A stretch of 64,000 nucleotides of DNA from Breviolum minutum Mf 1.05b.01 (GCA_000507305.1 DF239320.1:1-64000), one strand, 5' to 3'. Shown: positions 1-10,006, counted from the first letter of the stretch. Numbers and translations are program-made. The notes: generated by a model from the letters alone, not told the origin.

Positions 1-108
1 ATACTCCTTGTTGTTTGTTTCCTACTTTTGGCGGGCTTTGAAGTGGAGTTATAACAAATGGCCTTTAAAAAAACACATGTGGTCGTTTTTTGTTAAACAA
101 AACGTCAG

Positions 109-270
109 GTCGTGTGCTTCAGCATGCCCAATGATACTTGGGCATCTTGGGCTTCGCCCTTCTTTGTTAGCCTCATCAAGCAGGGTGAGCAGGTCACCTG
201 GGAATGGGAGGACCTCGGGTGGTGGGGAGCCCCCTTCCAAGTGGCCGGAACTCCATGGCTAAGACGGGGA
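109..270 (+). CDS. Putative exon, Trp-rich unknown protein
   Basis: A plus-strand frame stays open for 54 codons after a CAG acceptor at 106-108 and meets TGA at 271. The peptide is rich in Trp and Phe (it includes TWEWEDLGWWGAPF), which is unlikely in non-coding DNA of this composition. The product is not recognised. The donor is unclear; an inverted-repeat element begins at about 360, so the exon probably ends just before 271. Minus-strand frames are also partly open here. Confidence 0.45.
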
Positions 271-359
271 TGATCCTAACCACGTATCCAGGTCCTTGGG
301 ATTTTTTTTTTCTCCTTTCGCTGGTTCAGGATGTGATTTTTTTTGAAAAAAATCTTCAA

Positions 360-468
360 GGGAATCTAAGGGGCCTAACCCACACCCCAATGCCAGCGGG
401 ACTTTAAGACATTGCAGGCCTTATTGAGGGATTATTAACACAACCATGAAGCCTTAATAATCCCTTAG
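360..468. mobile_element. ILE family K copy (GGGAATCTAAGG ends)
   Basis: A short non-autonomous element with imperfect inverted ends, GGGAATCTAAGG on the left and CCTTAATAATCCC on the right. Related copies or parts lie at 803-905, 9245-9300, 23397-23492 and around 59811-59910. The right end finishes in CCCTTAG, which serves as the acceptor of the following coding piece. It encodes no protein. Confidence 0.55.
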
Positions 469-536
469 GGTGGCATTTCACGGGTACCCCTTCGATTCCC
501 ATGACGGGTGAACATATGCCCATCCAAATGGAAGCT
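469..536 (+). CDS. Putative exon, unknown protein
   Basis: Directly after the CTTAG end of the preceding element, a frame reads WHFTGTPSIPMTGEHMPIQ and stays open to TAA at 567. A GT at 537 (GAAGCT|GTTTGT) is the likely donor. The acceptor sits exactly at the element end, which supports splicing out of that element. Function is unknown. Confidence 0.45.
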
Positions 537-560
537 GTTTGTTTATTGATCACCAAAACT

Positions 561-672
561 TTCAAATAATTACCCGGAATTGGAGGGTTTCCTGAACCTT
601 CGTTTTGGCTATTTTGGGGGCAGGGCTTCCCTTACATATAGCTTACATAGGGGAGTACCTCTATTTGAGGTA
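561..672. mobile_element. ILE family H copy (AGGTACC ends), diverged
   Basis: Shares GGAGGGTTTCCTGAACCTT and CTTCCCTTACAT with the copy at 15807 and ends in a partly inverted GAGGTACC. Diverged member of the family best seen at 9705-9820. Confidence 0.45.
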
Positions 673-802
673 CCCTGATATTTTTGATGAGTAGGGGCAA
701 TGACACCATCTCCACATCTTTTTTTTTGACACACGACACATCTATCCTTGCCTGGATGTCTTTTTTTTTTTTTGGCTGTGGCTACTTACACTAGTTTCAC
801 GG

Positions 803-905
803 GAATTTAAGGGGACCTCCCCAATGTTACCCCCCTGGCAGGAAAGAACGCCTTGTTATATAAGGGAATGCAAGTTGGTAACACGTTAGTAAGGCCTTAA
901 TTCCC
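803..905. mobile_element. ILE family K copy
   Basis: Inverted ends GGGAATTTAAGG and CCTTAATTCCC bound about 100 bp without coding potential. A coding-like frame begins immediately to the right. Confidence 0.5.
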
Positions 906-1033
906 TTGCACTTGGTATTGCAAAAGTGCCCTTGAGACTAAGCATTCAAAGGGTTGTTTTAATGGTGGGCCAAGTTTTGCATGATGGACATCCTATCCTT
1001 GCTGTGAAAAAGGCAGAGTGCGAAATGCTTATA
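905..1033 (+). CDS. Putative exon, unknown protein
   Basis: A frame of 43 codons runs from the edge of the preceding element to TAA at 1034. The peptide includes LMVGQVLHDGHPILAVKKAE, which looks like ordinary globular protein. No GT donor fits neatly; a GC donor, which dinoflagellates use, occurs near 1027. The product is not recognised. Confidence 0.4.
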
Positions 1034-1051
1034 TAACCCGGACGTCAAGTG

Positions 1052-1225
1052 GTCTCAGGATCATCCCATGACGGGTCCACGTTAGTGGTTAATTTGACCA
1101 TGATGATCATAAATTCCCTAAGGATCGGGTTGTGGGACCCATTTCCAAATGGCCTTAATTTTTATGGCTTCCCAAATGGGGGGGGTGATCCGATCACCAC
1201 TTTTTCAACATCCTATGATCTACTG
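1052..1225. mobile_element. ILE family B copy (GGATCATCCCA), diverged
   Basis: Carries the family B core: AGGATCATCCCATGACG at the left, CCCTAAGGATCGGGTTGTGG in the middle and GGTGATCCGATCACCACTT at the right. The outer TACTTGG and CCAAGTA ends are eroded. Confidence 0.55.
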
Positions 1226-1319
1226 TAATTTATTACATGGCTTGGTTTTAGTTATTTTACTCCCCCTTAACGAAAACCACATCATATCCTAAGTGGGGGT
1301 CCTCCCATCCTCCAAAGCA

Positions 1320-1478
1320 AAACGACTCACCTGCTCCCAAACGACAGCGATCCGTCCTCGCGTTTCACCTGAGACCTTGAGTTCTTTCCTGAACCGGCCC
1401 TTTGTCAATGACTTGCGAGCTTCGGCTCCTTGGAGTTTTATTGAATTTCAACAACGCCGTGATGAGCAAAAATGCTAA
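1320..1478 (+). CDS. Putative coding piece, unknown protein
   Basis: An open plus frame ending at TAA encodes a peptide with the segment FVNDLRASAPWSFIEFQQRR. Other frames have stops. The minus strand is also open across part of this stretch, so the strand call is tentative. No family recognised. Confidence 0.35.
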   Translation, partial: KRLTCSQTTAIRPRVSPETLSSFLNRPFVNDLRASAPWSFIEFQQRRDEQKC

Positions 1479-1586
1479 GATGGTTGGTGTAAGTTGTAAG
1501 CCCCTCCAAAAATGGTGGGATGTATCCACATGAATTAGAGTGTTGTTGTTAAACGATCGAAACTGGTAGAACCACCAGGATTTTGA

Positions 1587-1766
1587 TGTTCGAAAACGGG
1601 AAGTCTCCTGAATGATACTTCTTGCGAATGGGTGGTCACTTGGGGTCTGCGAAACACATCCCGTAAGCTTTTTCACTTGCTCAACTTGTTGACGGTGCGC
1701 AGCTGGGTTGAGACTGCAAGTCGTAAGGTGTTGGCCAAAAAAAACCAGCCCTACAACAGCTACTGA
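1587..1766 (+). CDS. Putative terminal exon, unknown protein
   Basis: Fifty-nine codons are open between TGA at 1584 and TGA at 1764. The peptide is basic near its end (RSWVETASRKVLAKKNQPYN). The stop after NQPYNSY is not followed by an obvious ILE, so this could be a true C-terminus. An overlapping minus-strand frame is also open. Confidence 0.4.
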   Translation, partial: CSKTGSLLNDTSCEWVVTWGLRNTSRKLFHLLNLLTVRSWVETASRKVLAKKNQPYNSY

Positions 1767-1885
1767 GTGTAAAACCTTCACATAACCTTTCCCTCACCTC
1801 TGGTTGTTAGGCCGGCCGGATGTCAGGGTCGGCCATCAACCATCAGATCAGGAAAAGTTCGCCCAAATAGCTTGACGCAAAAAAA

Positions 1886-1991
1886 TACACCCCCGAAAAG
1901 CAACAAATTCCCCTAAAAACGGACGATTTCAATCGGAAATGCATCTTCCAACCCTTGATTTTAAGGGAACACGTTAGTTTTGCGGGGAGTA
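1886..1991. mobile_element. ILE family D copy (TACACCCCCGAAAA ends)
   Basis: Starts TACACCCCCGAAAA and ends with the inverted form GTTTTGCGGGGAGTA; TA is present at both ends. It carries the internal ATCTTCCAACC typical of the family. It fits a TA-targeting MITE-like element. Confidence 0.7.
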
Positions 1992-2081
1992 AAGCTTGAA
2001 AAATTATGTATGCCTGTTCATATCTAGCAGGAATTTCCATGCCCCAAGACAGTTTCAAGTGAAGTCAGAAGGGAAACTTGA

Positions 2082-2198
2082 CTCATTTGTGAAGTAGTTG
2101 ACCTTGGATTTGTTCTCAGTTCCACCAATGCCTCTGAAGACCCTTGTGCAAGGATACCTTCTAGTAAACTAACCTGGCAACAGGAAATGAGCCCAACT
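2082..2198 (+). CDS. Putative exon, unknown protein
   Basis: A 39-codon open frame includes LGFVLSSTNASEDPCARIPS and ends at TGA 2199. Composition looks coding. No recognised family, and the splice borders are uncertain. Confidence 0.35.
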
Positions 2199-3368
2199 TG
2201 AAGATATCTCCTAAGCCTTGTGAGTTTCCATCTTCACCACTGAAACCCAAGATACATACAACCACAAGAGCAACCACAACCACAAGGTGAACTGAACCAC
2301 CAGAGGACTTTCATTTTTTTTCGACGAAGCCTTTGCATAGTTCGATATGAAATTCTGCCGACTTTCAGCCTATTTTTGCATCCGTTCCAAATTCCAAGGA
2401 TGTGAATTTCTATGTGGTTTTATCACTGCGAAGCTTCAATCGTGGCCTTCCTTTGCTTCCAGATAGGAAAGGGGAAATACAGATCACAGTGCCGACCCCA
2501 GAAGATCCTTGGAAAAAACGAGGGGATGGGGTTTTGGGTCGTGGGGAAAAAAAACGGTGTTGTGTTTTTTTCGTTTGGGGAGAGTGTCCGATTTTGGGTT
2601 TGGATGTGCATTTGTTTACAAGTTGAACACTGACAGAAGTGGAGAATCCGTTCTTATGTTTGTATATCTTGGTCGTTTCGTGATTTTTTGCTTAGCATCT
2701 GCATGTAGCTTGGAATTGTTTGACGAACACCGGAAGTTGTATAGCATTTTTAATTTGGTTTTTATTTCCTATAAACCATGTGCAAGACTGAACATTTTTT
2801 CTGGGTCAGGAAGCACCTACTCGAGTCATGAGTCATGAGAATCAAAGGGCACACCAAGCCCACCCCACCGAAGGCCTTCAAGGGAGAATAGTGCTTAGAT
2901 AACAACCCGTAAATACGGCCTGATTTGTAGTATGGCCTTCTTCGCAATTTTTTTTTTGATTATTTCTATAGGGGGCAGGGTTAGTGTTTGGTGTATAGGT
3001 CAGCTTGACATAAACATCGTCGATTTCATTTGTTTCAAGGGACAAGGACGGGTGTACCCCTAACAGTGTACCCTAACGGTATTTATCATGTTCTCTAGGG
3101 ACTGTTGGAGATCAGAAACCCACAGATACCCACCAAAAAAGGGCTTATTTATAGGGATTTCCCGATAGGGGCCCCTGTTGGGACCTGGGTACATCCAACT
3201 ATCCCCCCTGATGTCGTTAGAGAATCTTCGTATCCTTCATGGTAGCCATCTCTCGGCTAAAAAAAAAATGCTTAAGCAACTTTCTTAACAACAAAAAAAA
3301 AGAAAGGGAGAATTCTTAGGTGGTTGCTCTACCATGATCTCCTGCCTTCGGCATTTTTGCCATAATAA

Positions 3369-3563
3369 ATGTCAATAAATGTCACAAAAAAACCCTGTGG
3401 ACCCCTGCCACACCCTGAACTCCCACAACAACTTTCCCCACTTCCAAAACCTGGGATCCTCGCTTTGAGATTGAAAAACCCCGAGGAGGTGCATTTGAAC
3501 ACCTGGACGGAGTATCAACCGAGTGCTGAGAAGTTCCGCTTCGCAGAGCAACCTGAAGAGTGA
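3369..3563 (+). CDS. Putative coding piece, proline-rich start
   Basis: A 64-codon open frame that ends in TGA. The first half is proline and leucine rich and the second acidic to mixed (NPEEVHLNTWTEYQPSAEKF). It lies in a block with few ILEs. A second frame, 3570-3794, follows in a different phase, suggesting an unseen intron or a frameshifted relic. Confidence 0.4.
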   Translation: MSINVTKKPCGPLPHPELPQQLSPLPKPGILALRLKNPEEVHLNTWTEYQPSAEKFRFAEQPEE

Positions 3564-3759
3564 TATGAAATGTTGTCGATATTTTTTTTCGAAGGAACCG
3601 AAAAATACACCCTGGAAAATTCATGGCTGGAACTCAAGATTGGAGAATCATGCCTCAGCCGTACGGCACTTGACAACAACCCCTGTGCACTAGAATCCAG
3701 CAAAAATGCATGGGAGGACGCAAGCGTGCGCTGCAACTCGACCAAGCCTAGAGACTTGA

Positions 3760-4539
3760 CAAGCGAGCATTGGAAACTGCGTGCCACGAGCTAGCCATCC
3801 ACTTCATCATTCCTTTCACAGCTCTGTGACGGTGGTGAAGAAATCCGATGGCATCTCTGCGGTCTTCAGGCTGCAAGAGCTCGAGCAGGTGCCCTCAACG
3901 TACCTGCAGGCATTGCTCCACCATGCCGAAGAGGCGGAAGGGGAGGAAGACAAGGAAGACAAGGAAGACGAGGAAGCGAGCGAGACCAGCGACGAAGCGG
4001 ATGACCAACAAGGTGAAGACACGGAGACTGACTTACTGCCCCTGCACTCCGTGGCCAATCTACACCCCTGCTTGCTGCAGGCCGTTGGAGTCGCAAACTT
4101 TTGTTGGTGGATTTTTTTTGTTTGGTCGTTTACTTGTTTTACTTGCCCTTGTGATTGTGGCATGGTCTGCCATGGCAGATGTTGTATCAGGATTGTGTCC
4201 CTGTGCCTCTGTGCTGTGCGGACTACTTGCATGATCTTGTCATACCGGATGCCTGGGCCCCTCTTTCATTTTCTTTGCCAACTGGATGCCGTGACTGTGG
4301 CAGACATTGGGATTTCCTTGCATTGTTGCGCAACCTGCCACAACTACCTCCGGAAGCATTGGCCAATGGACAGTGGTCTGGACGAGCCCCTGCGTCTGGC
4401 GGAGGCTGAATTGTTGTTTGTTTCCAGAGGTTTTACAGTGCGTAAGCTGAAGCATTTGCAGCATCATGGTGATCCGCTCAGTCGGCAGTCTGGAGTGAAA
4501 GCTGGTACAAGTGCATTTCCACAGCATGGGGCGCAGTGA
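3760..4539 (+). CDS. Acidic-repeat open frame, unknown protein
   Basis: A long plus frame whose first third looks coding: VVKKSDGISAVFRLQELEQ followed by an acidic stretch with the repeat EDKEDKEDEE at about 3940-3990. Beyond about 4090 it becomes Cys/Phe rich and may be non-coding. The acidic part comes from a small GACAAGGAA tandem repeat. No family recognised. Confidence 0.35.
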   Translation, partial: QASIGNCVPRASHPLHHSFHSSVTVVKKSDGISAVFRLQELEQVPSTYLQALLHHAEEAEGEEDKEDKEDEEASETSDEADDQQGEDTETDLLPLHSVANLHPCLLQAVGVANFCWWIFFVWSFTCFTCPCDCGMVCHGRCCIRIVSLCLCAVRTTCMILSYRMPGPLFHFLCQLDAVTVADIGISLHCCATCHNYLRKHWPMDSGLDEPLRLAEAELLFVSRGFTVRKLKHLQHHGDPLSRQSGVKAGTSAFPQHGAQ

Positions 4540-5686
4540 ATTGGGGTGCTTCTACCGAGTGTGTCTGAAATTTCGTGTCGTGGCCGCATATGTCATCAAA
4601 TGCAACCGAGTTTTTTCCAAATTTCTTTTCGCAGCTTGCCCAACCTGGCTTGCCCCCTGCACTTAATGCGCCACACACCGTCTGTCATCAACGTTCTTTT
4701 TTGCCCATGCCAAGGCAATTGGATCAGCAGCACGGCGCCTGTCCTCCCGAATTGGGTTCTTGCCAAACTTGGAGGCTAGCAATGCTAACTAATTATAGAA
4801 CCTTTGCATTGCATGCCGGCGAGGATCTGGCCATGGCTGTGTTATAGGTTACAGAGTTGTACTCCAGTTCAACAATCCTGTACAAGTTGTTTATCATGTT
4901 GCTACTCTACGCAAAGTAAGACCCATACCAAGCTTAGATTAGGAAAGAACATGAAAATAAGACGCAAATTCTCACCATGCAAAATCTAAGCATCGTCCCT
5001 TTGACACTGCGATGACACCTCCGTCTTGGAGCTTCAGAATTCCCCTTTTCTAGTTTCTGTTGGCATAGCCGCGTTTGGTCGCTGATCACAGGCGAGGGAG
5101 ACAGAGAAAGAAATGTAATGGCGCAAAAAACCAGGCCCAGCTCGATGGTTTTATGTCTCAAAATCGGATGGGTTGTCTGCCATTCATCGTAGATGGTAAC
5201 ATTTCATAGACTCCTGTGTCGTTGGTCAAGTGATTGCAAGGTTTTGCATGACAGACATGTTCTACAGTTTAGAGATTGCATTTTATAGTGTAGAGCAGCA
5301 CTTCAGAACGTGACCCACGTGTAGTGAGGGGATGAGTGGAAATGACACAGGGATGACATGTGCAAGACCTCAATTCACGCAGAAGCAAAGCTATTGCCGC
5401 TGTGTGTTGCCCAAACCACCCAGCAAAAGTCCTGGAGTATTCTTCCCTGTTGTGCCTTGTGCATGTTGACACATGGGCTGCCCGCCCTCAAGTTTCAGCG
5501 CGCCACTAACGCGTCATTCTCATTGGAAGCTACGACGCCTTCACCACATTGGGGCATCAAGCGTAAGTGTTGCCAGCAACAGTAGCCGCGTCTCGTCGAC
5601 GCAAGCAGAGCCATTTGTTCTGCTTGCGGCACAAGGGTTTGACGTTTGATGTCAATAGTCGGACCTTCATGTGTTGAACTGAAACA

Positions 5687-5803
5687 GCCGAAGCTTTGCT
5701 GGAACCGCTGGAGAAGCAGGAGATGCTACTTGCAGCAACCCAAAGCAAGTTGCACGAGCTGACTGCAAAGTCCCTGGGAAGCAGCATATGGATGGGGGGG
5801 TGG
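5687..5803 (+). CDS. Putative coiled-coil exon
   Basis: After a CTGAAACAG acceptor the frame encodes AEALLEPLEKQEMLLAATQS followed by KLHELTAKSLGS, a heptad-like helical pattern, and closes with TGA at about 5804. Frames immediately downstream are open in other phases and look partly coding, so this block may be a decayed gene. Confidence 0.4.
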
Positions 5804-6133
5804 CGTGTTGCAGCGTGAACATGAAACAGGGAGGCGCGCATTTCACCATGCCCTCGATGCTCTTGCACAGTATCTGCTCCGATGCTGTGGTTTTCCCCGA
5901 CTCCTTGTCAATGGCTTGCCCCTGCAGCAAGGAGTAACGAAGACCTGTGGCTGGAATCCGGACTCGACGAGGTGGCTGGGCTTGCATGCCCCTGAGTCAC
6001 CGGCAGCATGCCAAAGCGGTCCAGTAACCAATACTCCCTTGAGCCTAGATACATCAGACACAGGCAGTTATTGGACGCTTCGCTAAACTGTACAGCCCAC
6101 AAATCAAAAAAGCTTTGGTTATACATTATGTAG

Positions 6134-6350
6134 TTGGGGGGTGGGTATAGAAAAGCTTGCCAGGTCGACCGCGCCTTTGTGGACAACCTCGTCGGCCGGC
6201 AGCAGAGAGAAGGGCCGCAGCGCCATTTGGGCACGAAGACCCTCACTACCCTGCTGCAGGGCGGCGAGGTGAAGAAAAAGCACCAGAATCTTGCGGCTGC
6301 TTTTCGGGCACTGCCTCGCGAGGCTTGTGCTCCACATTCTAATGTGGGGT
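6134..6350 (+). CDS. Putative coding piece, basic unknown protein
   Basis: Open frame with strong coding character: VDRAFVDNLVGRQQREGPQR, then KTLTTLLQGGEVKKKHQN and AAFRALPREAC. It is GC-rich relative to its surroundings. It ends before a (CAA)n run that reaches the unresolved base at 6434. No family recognised. Confidence 0.45.
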
Positions 6351-6403
6351 CTTTGTTTTTATTGCTGCGCCTCCCACCGTCCGCCCTCCTTCCAACGAAA
6401 CAA

Positions 6404-6434
6404 CGACAACAACAACAACAACAACAACAACAAN
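6404..6434. repeat. (CAA)n microsatellite ending in an N
   Basis: About ten CAA units run directly into a single ambiguous base at 6434. The sequence after the N is one copy of a 101-bp duplication, so this is probably an assembly join or an unresolved repeat length. Confidence 0.8.
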
Positions 6435-6535
6435 TGGAATGTTGGCTTACTGTTTGATTCCGTTTGATTTCCTTTCAAAAAGTGGATCCCAGTCAGGGAT
6501 GATGCGATAGATACCCAGCTGCGGGTTGGTATCAG
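6435..6535 (+). repeat. 101-bp direct repeat, copy 1
   Basis: Identical to 6660-6760 except for one C/T difference. It begins right after the ambiguous base. Either a recent local duplication or an assembly artefact. Confidence 0.85.
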
Positions 6536-6659
6536 CCTGGGACCATTGTTGCTTTGGAGGCTGGTGGGGGGCTTTTCTCCAGTAAAACTTCCAAGGAATG
6601 GAACATCCAAGGGTCCCCGAAAATTTTCTATGAAACATGGGGTTTCGAGCTAGCTTAGT

Positions 6660-6760
6660 TGGAATGTTGGCTTACTGTTTGATTCCGTTTGATTTCCTTT
6701 CAAAAAGTGGATCCCAGTCAGGGATGATGCGATAGATACTCAGCTGCGGGTTGGTATCAG
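6660..6760 (+). repeat. 101-bp direct repeat, copy 2
   Basis: Second copy of the unit at 6435-6535, separated from it by 124 bp. Both copies end in GGGTTGGTATCAG; flanks then differ. Confidence 0.85.
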
Positions 6761-6904
6761 ATGTCAACACCTTTGAACATCTGTGGAGATTTTTTTCTAC
6801 AAGACATCTGAAGGCACCCTTTATTTCCTTCATGTTTCTTTGCATTTTGGCACGTGGTAAAAGATTAGAGGTGCAGGACATGTCACAGAAACTCTCCTTG
6901 CGAA

Positions 6905-7150
6905 ATGAAGGACACACTTTGGGAGAAAGATATACATAGCAAAACAAGACATGAATACATCCGAATGAATGAGTTTTCTTCTGATCAAGCGAAGGTTGGG
7001 CCGAGACATGGGATTGGAGCTGCGGTGAAGGCAGGATTTCAGAAGCATTTCAGTGTTCGAATAGCTCAGAAACTCTCCTCGCGAAATGCAGTAACCTATC
7101 AATTTCAACCGGTCAGCAGCATTGATGCCATCAAGAGCACCAAGACCTAG
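6905..7150 (+). CDS. Putative coding piece, unknown protein
   Basis: An 81-codon open frame; its second half, KVGPRHGIGAAVKAGFQKHF followed by SVRIAQKLSSRNAVTYQFQ, looks coding. A short sequence around CAGAAACTCTCCT occurs at both 6886 and 7067. No ILE overlaps it. Function unknown. Confidence 0.4.
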   Translation: MKDTLWEKDIHSKTRHEYIRMNEFSSDQAKVGPRHGIGAAVKAGFQKHFSVRIAQKLSSRNAVTYQFQPVSSIDAIKSTKT

Positions 7151-7573
7151 ATTTCAGATGTTGAAAGCAACCAGTTTTTGCAAATAGGTCCATGTATATC
7201 AGTGTGTTGATCAAAATGGGTGATTTGAGGGGACGTTGCTGTGCTTCAAAATCCTTAGTATGTTTCAAAAACTTTCCAGCTGTGTGTCATCGTCAAATCC
7301 AACCTGCTCTGGCGCGAGCTGGGGTAAACACGGCGTGGTGCGAGGCTTGGAAGATGATTTTCCTTCTCACTTGCGTGCTTTTTAGGTTCCATGTTAATCT
7401 TCCAGGGTGTAGTTGAAATTGCTCGGAAATAGGGAGTTTCTTATTCCACAAAAGATCCCGAACCTGGCCCAGTCAGCAAGTAGTTGGCTACTGGCTACTG
7501 TAGTGATCGTAAGGCCCCAAGACCTGTAATGGTTTCCGTTCCAATTGGCCATTCATGGCCCATAAATGGCGCT

Positions 7574-7679
7574 TACGCCCCCGAAAACTAACATAGCACC
7601 TAAATATGGACATTTGTCAATAGGAAACACATCTTCCAACCATCCATTTTCAGTTGCTATGCCAGTTTTGGGGACTGTA
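7574..7679. mobile_element. ILE family D copy
   Basis: TACGCCCCCGAAAACTAACAT at the left and a weaker inverted right end closing in TGTA; the internal ATCTTCCAACCATCCATTTT is intact. The right end has decayed, so splicing of this copy is doubtful. Confidence 0.6.
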
Positions 7680-8517
7680 GTAATTACTTCCTGACTGGGA
7701 ATGGCCCTCCCAGTAGATGGTGGGTTTTATGCGAAATGATGGGCAAAGTTGAAGCCCGACAACAAGAGGTTCACCTTGAAAAAGGGGATTTCGCTCCGAA
7801 GTCGTCACGTGGTTCCAGGTCGATGGAAAAAGAAATTATGTAAATGAAATTGTTTGACATCGAAAAGGCTCAATTGTTGATTCTTAAGGACTTCTACCAC
7901 AAGTTGCAGAGAAAAAAAAGAAGGTTGGTGAAAGATGGTCGAATCATGAGGTGATCTCGAAATTTGAAGATTAATTTGACAACAAGATGATGAAGCAACC
8001 AAATCCTCAGGGAGGAATGCCCCTCCATGTTGATATATTTACCTTTAGCAAACGACTCTTGCAAGTAAAATTTCGTTCTTATCTATAAACCACTTAACAA
8101 TGTGTTTATTTGGTGTATCCAGCCAATGATTCCCAAGTCGGCACGACACGCAGTTTTCGAGAATTTTGGGAAGGAATGGTTTTGTTCCGTGAGGCAAGAC
8201 TAGACCCCCCAATCTTTCCAACAGATTGAAGGTTTTACCTTGCAGTTGTGTTTCTGAAGATTTCCGATTAATTGTCTTGTGACTGGGAACGTACACACCT
8301 CCCAAAGAATTCAATGAAAGTTCCCGGGTGTTTGTTTTCCAAACCTCCCAAGAATATTTATGTTTTTTGTACATATCTGGTATAGCAATATCATCCCAAT
8401 GGCAGCAATAGCATTTCTATCAAACCAGTGTCAATGGCACTTTACTCGACAAAGAACATCTTACATTTTGTGCATGACAGATATATATTTATAAATACAT
8501 ACGTTAATTTGAAAAAA

Positions 8518-8540
8518 AAATATATATATATATATATACA
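8518..8540. repeat. AT microsatellite
   Basis: Simple (TA)n run. Similar runs occur at 28429-28475, 40907-40941, 47418-47447, 49711-49731 and 62176-62197. Confidence 0.8.
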
Positions 8541-8611
8541 AATCTATCCCCCATACGAAAGGGATCCCATGTCAAATTTGGAAACTAATCTTCGAAACTC
8601 TATTTTTCAGC

Positions 8612-8732
8612 TGCTAGTGTGGATGGAAGAAGTCCGGCTAACCAGGTGAGCTTGGTAGTTTATCCCGTTATTTACAAAGTTTTCTTCATCCTTTCGGTGG
8701 TTGGCCTTGGGATTTTTGAACCATCAGCAGTA
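8612..8732. mobile_element. ILE family C copy (TACTGTTGATGG ends)
   Basis: Left end is a diverged TACTGTTGATGG and right end is GAACCATCAGCAGTA. Internal GTTTATCCCGTTATTTACAA is shared with copies at 17846, 18884 and 57290. The exon-like CAG...CCAGGTGAG found here is part of the element, not a host exon. Confidence 0.65.
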
Positions 8733-9125
8733 TGGATTGCAAGGAAACGTGAGAATATATAGGTTGGCCTAGCTGGATGCATGTTGGCTGAATGTCTACC
8801 TGGAATTTGAGTAAGGGATCCAAAATAGATAAGTGGGTGAAACCAAACATTCATCTATTGTTTGTAAAGTTTTTGAAGTCGGTGAATTTTTTCTATTTTG
8901 CAATCCTGATTGTTACTAAGTTCCAGCAAGATACTTGAGTAAGGTATCACATTTCGGAAGGGGTACCCTTCTGGATTTCTTTCTTCCCTTCTAAAAATTC
9001 TGCTTCTCACCCCTTCCAAAGCAAAGGTAGTAAAGTCCAAACTCATCCAGTGTGATCCTCAGGTATATGTGCTGTTTCCTAGAGAAGTTGGGTTATGTGG
9101 ACGAAAAGGTCTATGACAGTTTAGA

Positions 9126-9243
9126 TGGACGTTTATTGGTGCCCTATCAATGTGTACTTCAACGTTCACGTTGGGAGACACTTCGAGCACCTTTGGCACA
9201 AAACCGGGGAGCGTTGGCACAATCGAACAGAGACATGGATCAT
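9126..9243 (+). CDS. Putative exon, His/Trp-rich
   Basis: After GTTTAG a frame encodes VYWCPINVYFNVHVGRHFEH followed by LWHKTGERWHNR and reaches the family K element at about 9245. A second plus frame and a minus frame are open over the same bases, so the frame choice rests on composition only. Confidence 0.35.
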
Positions 9244-9432
9244 GGGAATCTAAGGGGCCCACCAATGCCATGTTTTTTTCCAGGAAATAACCTGCCTTAA
9301 TTAACGGGTTATCAACCACCTATTGTTGATGGAACAAATCCTGCACCAATTGATACTGGCGGTTTGGTGAAAATTTTCCTCGAAAGAAAATCCCGTGAGC
9401 ATGGAGTTTTTTTGATTGAAAGAACAAGAACT

Positions 9433-9543
9433 GGAAGTCAACCACCATGAAAAAAAGGTGGTTCCCTTTGGATCATGACAAACCCCTACTAAAATAATGG
9501 TGGTTCGGAAACCAACCTGTTAAAAATGGGTGGTTGGACTTCC
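9433..9543. mobile_element. ILE family M copy (GGAAGTCAACCACC ends)
   Basis: Inverted ends GGAAGTCAACCACCAT and ATGGGTGGTTGGACTTCC bound 111 bp. An inverted copy sits at about 58448-58560 with the same internal AACCCCTACTAAAAT. A distinct family with TIRs of about 17 bp. Confidence 0.7.
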
Positions 9544-9635
9544 AAAAAGCCTAACTTGTTACGATCAACTTTTGCCAAACAAACGCCGCAACTTTTTCAA
9601 GAAAATCTCTTGGGCAGGGATTTTTTAGGGTTGAG

Positions 9636-9690
9636 CTTGGGGAATCAAGACCATGAATGTGGACATCGAGATTGATGATCAAAGGAAAAG
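9636..9690 (+). CDS. Putative exon before a family H element
   Basis: After TTGAG a frame reads WGIKTMNVDIEIDDQRK and ends at AAAAG|GTCACC, leaving AG as a split codon. The next in-phase coding begins at 9867 (or 9837). Product unknown. Confidence 0.5.
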
Positions 9691-9704
9691 GTCACCAAAC
9701 ATTG

Positions 9705-9820
9705 CAGGTACCTAAAATGGATGTACTCATCTAGTAGCTGTATGGATGCGGCTTATGTAAGGGAACACCTACCCCAAAAATGGCCTTATAAGGTTCAGTG
9801 CCTCCATTTTAGGTACCTGG
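9705..9820. mobile_element. ILE family H copy with near-perfect 17-bp ends
   Basis: CAGGTACCTAAAATGGA at the left is matched by the reverse complement TCCATTTTAGGTACCTG at the right. The end carries both CAG|GTACCT (donor-like) and CATTTTAG (acceptor-like), so one inverted repeat can supply both intron borders. A half copy at 15807 directly follows an exon. Confidence 0.8.
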
Positions 9821-9866
9821 AATTCTTGGTGAAAAGGGGTGTTAAGAACTGGTAGTTTTTGGGAAG

Positions 9867-9936
9867 TCTGGGACAAAGCCCGGAGACATGTGTCAAAACC
9901 ATTCCATGGCAATTGAATAATACGGGGGGGGGGTTG
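9867..9936 (+). CDS. Putative exon following the family H element
   Basis: AG carried from the exon ending at 9690 plus T gives an open frame reading SLGQSPETCVKTIPWQLNN. The preceding 9837-9851 is also in frame but is followed by GTAGTTTTTGGGAAG, which contains an in-frame TAG. The peptide QSPETC recurs in the exon at 15902. Confidence 0.45.
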
Positions 9937-10006
9937 TATGCATTTCACCTTGTCTTTCTGATTCTAGTTACAAAGTGGGTGAATCAATGATGCATTGAAT
10001 CTACAC

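Noticed and set aside
8612-8650. Perfect-looking micro-exon between TTTTTCAG and CCAG|GTGAGC
   Set aside because: The sequence is the diverged left arm of a family C element, so the splice-like signals belong to the element.
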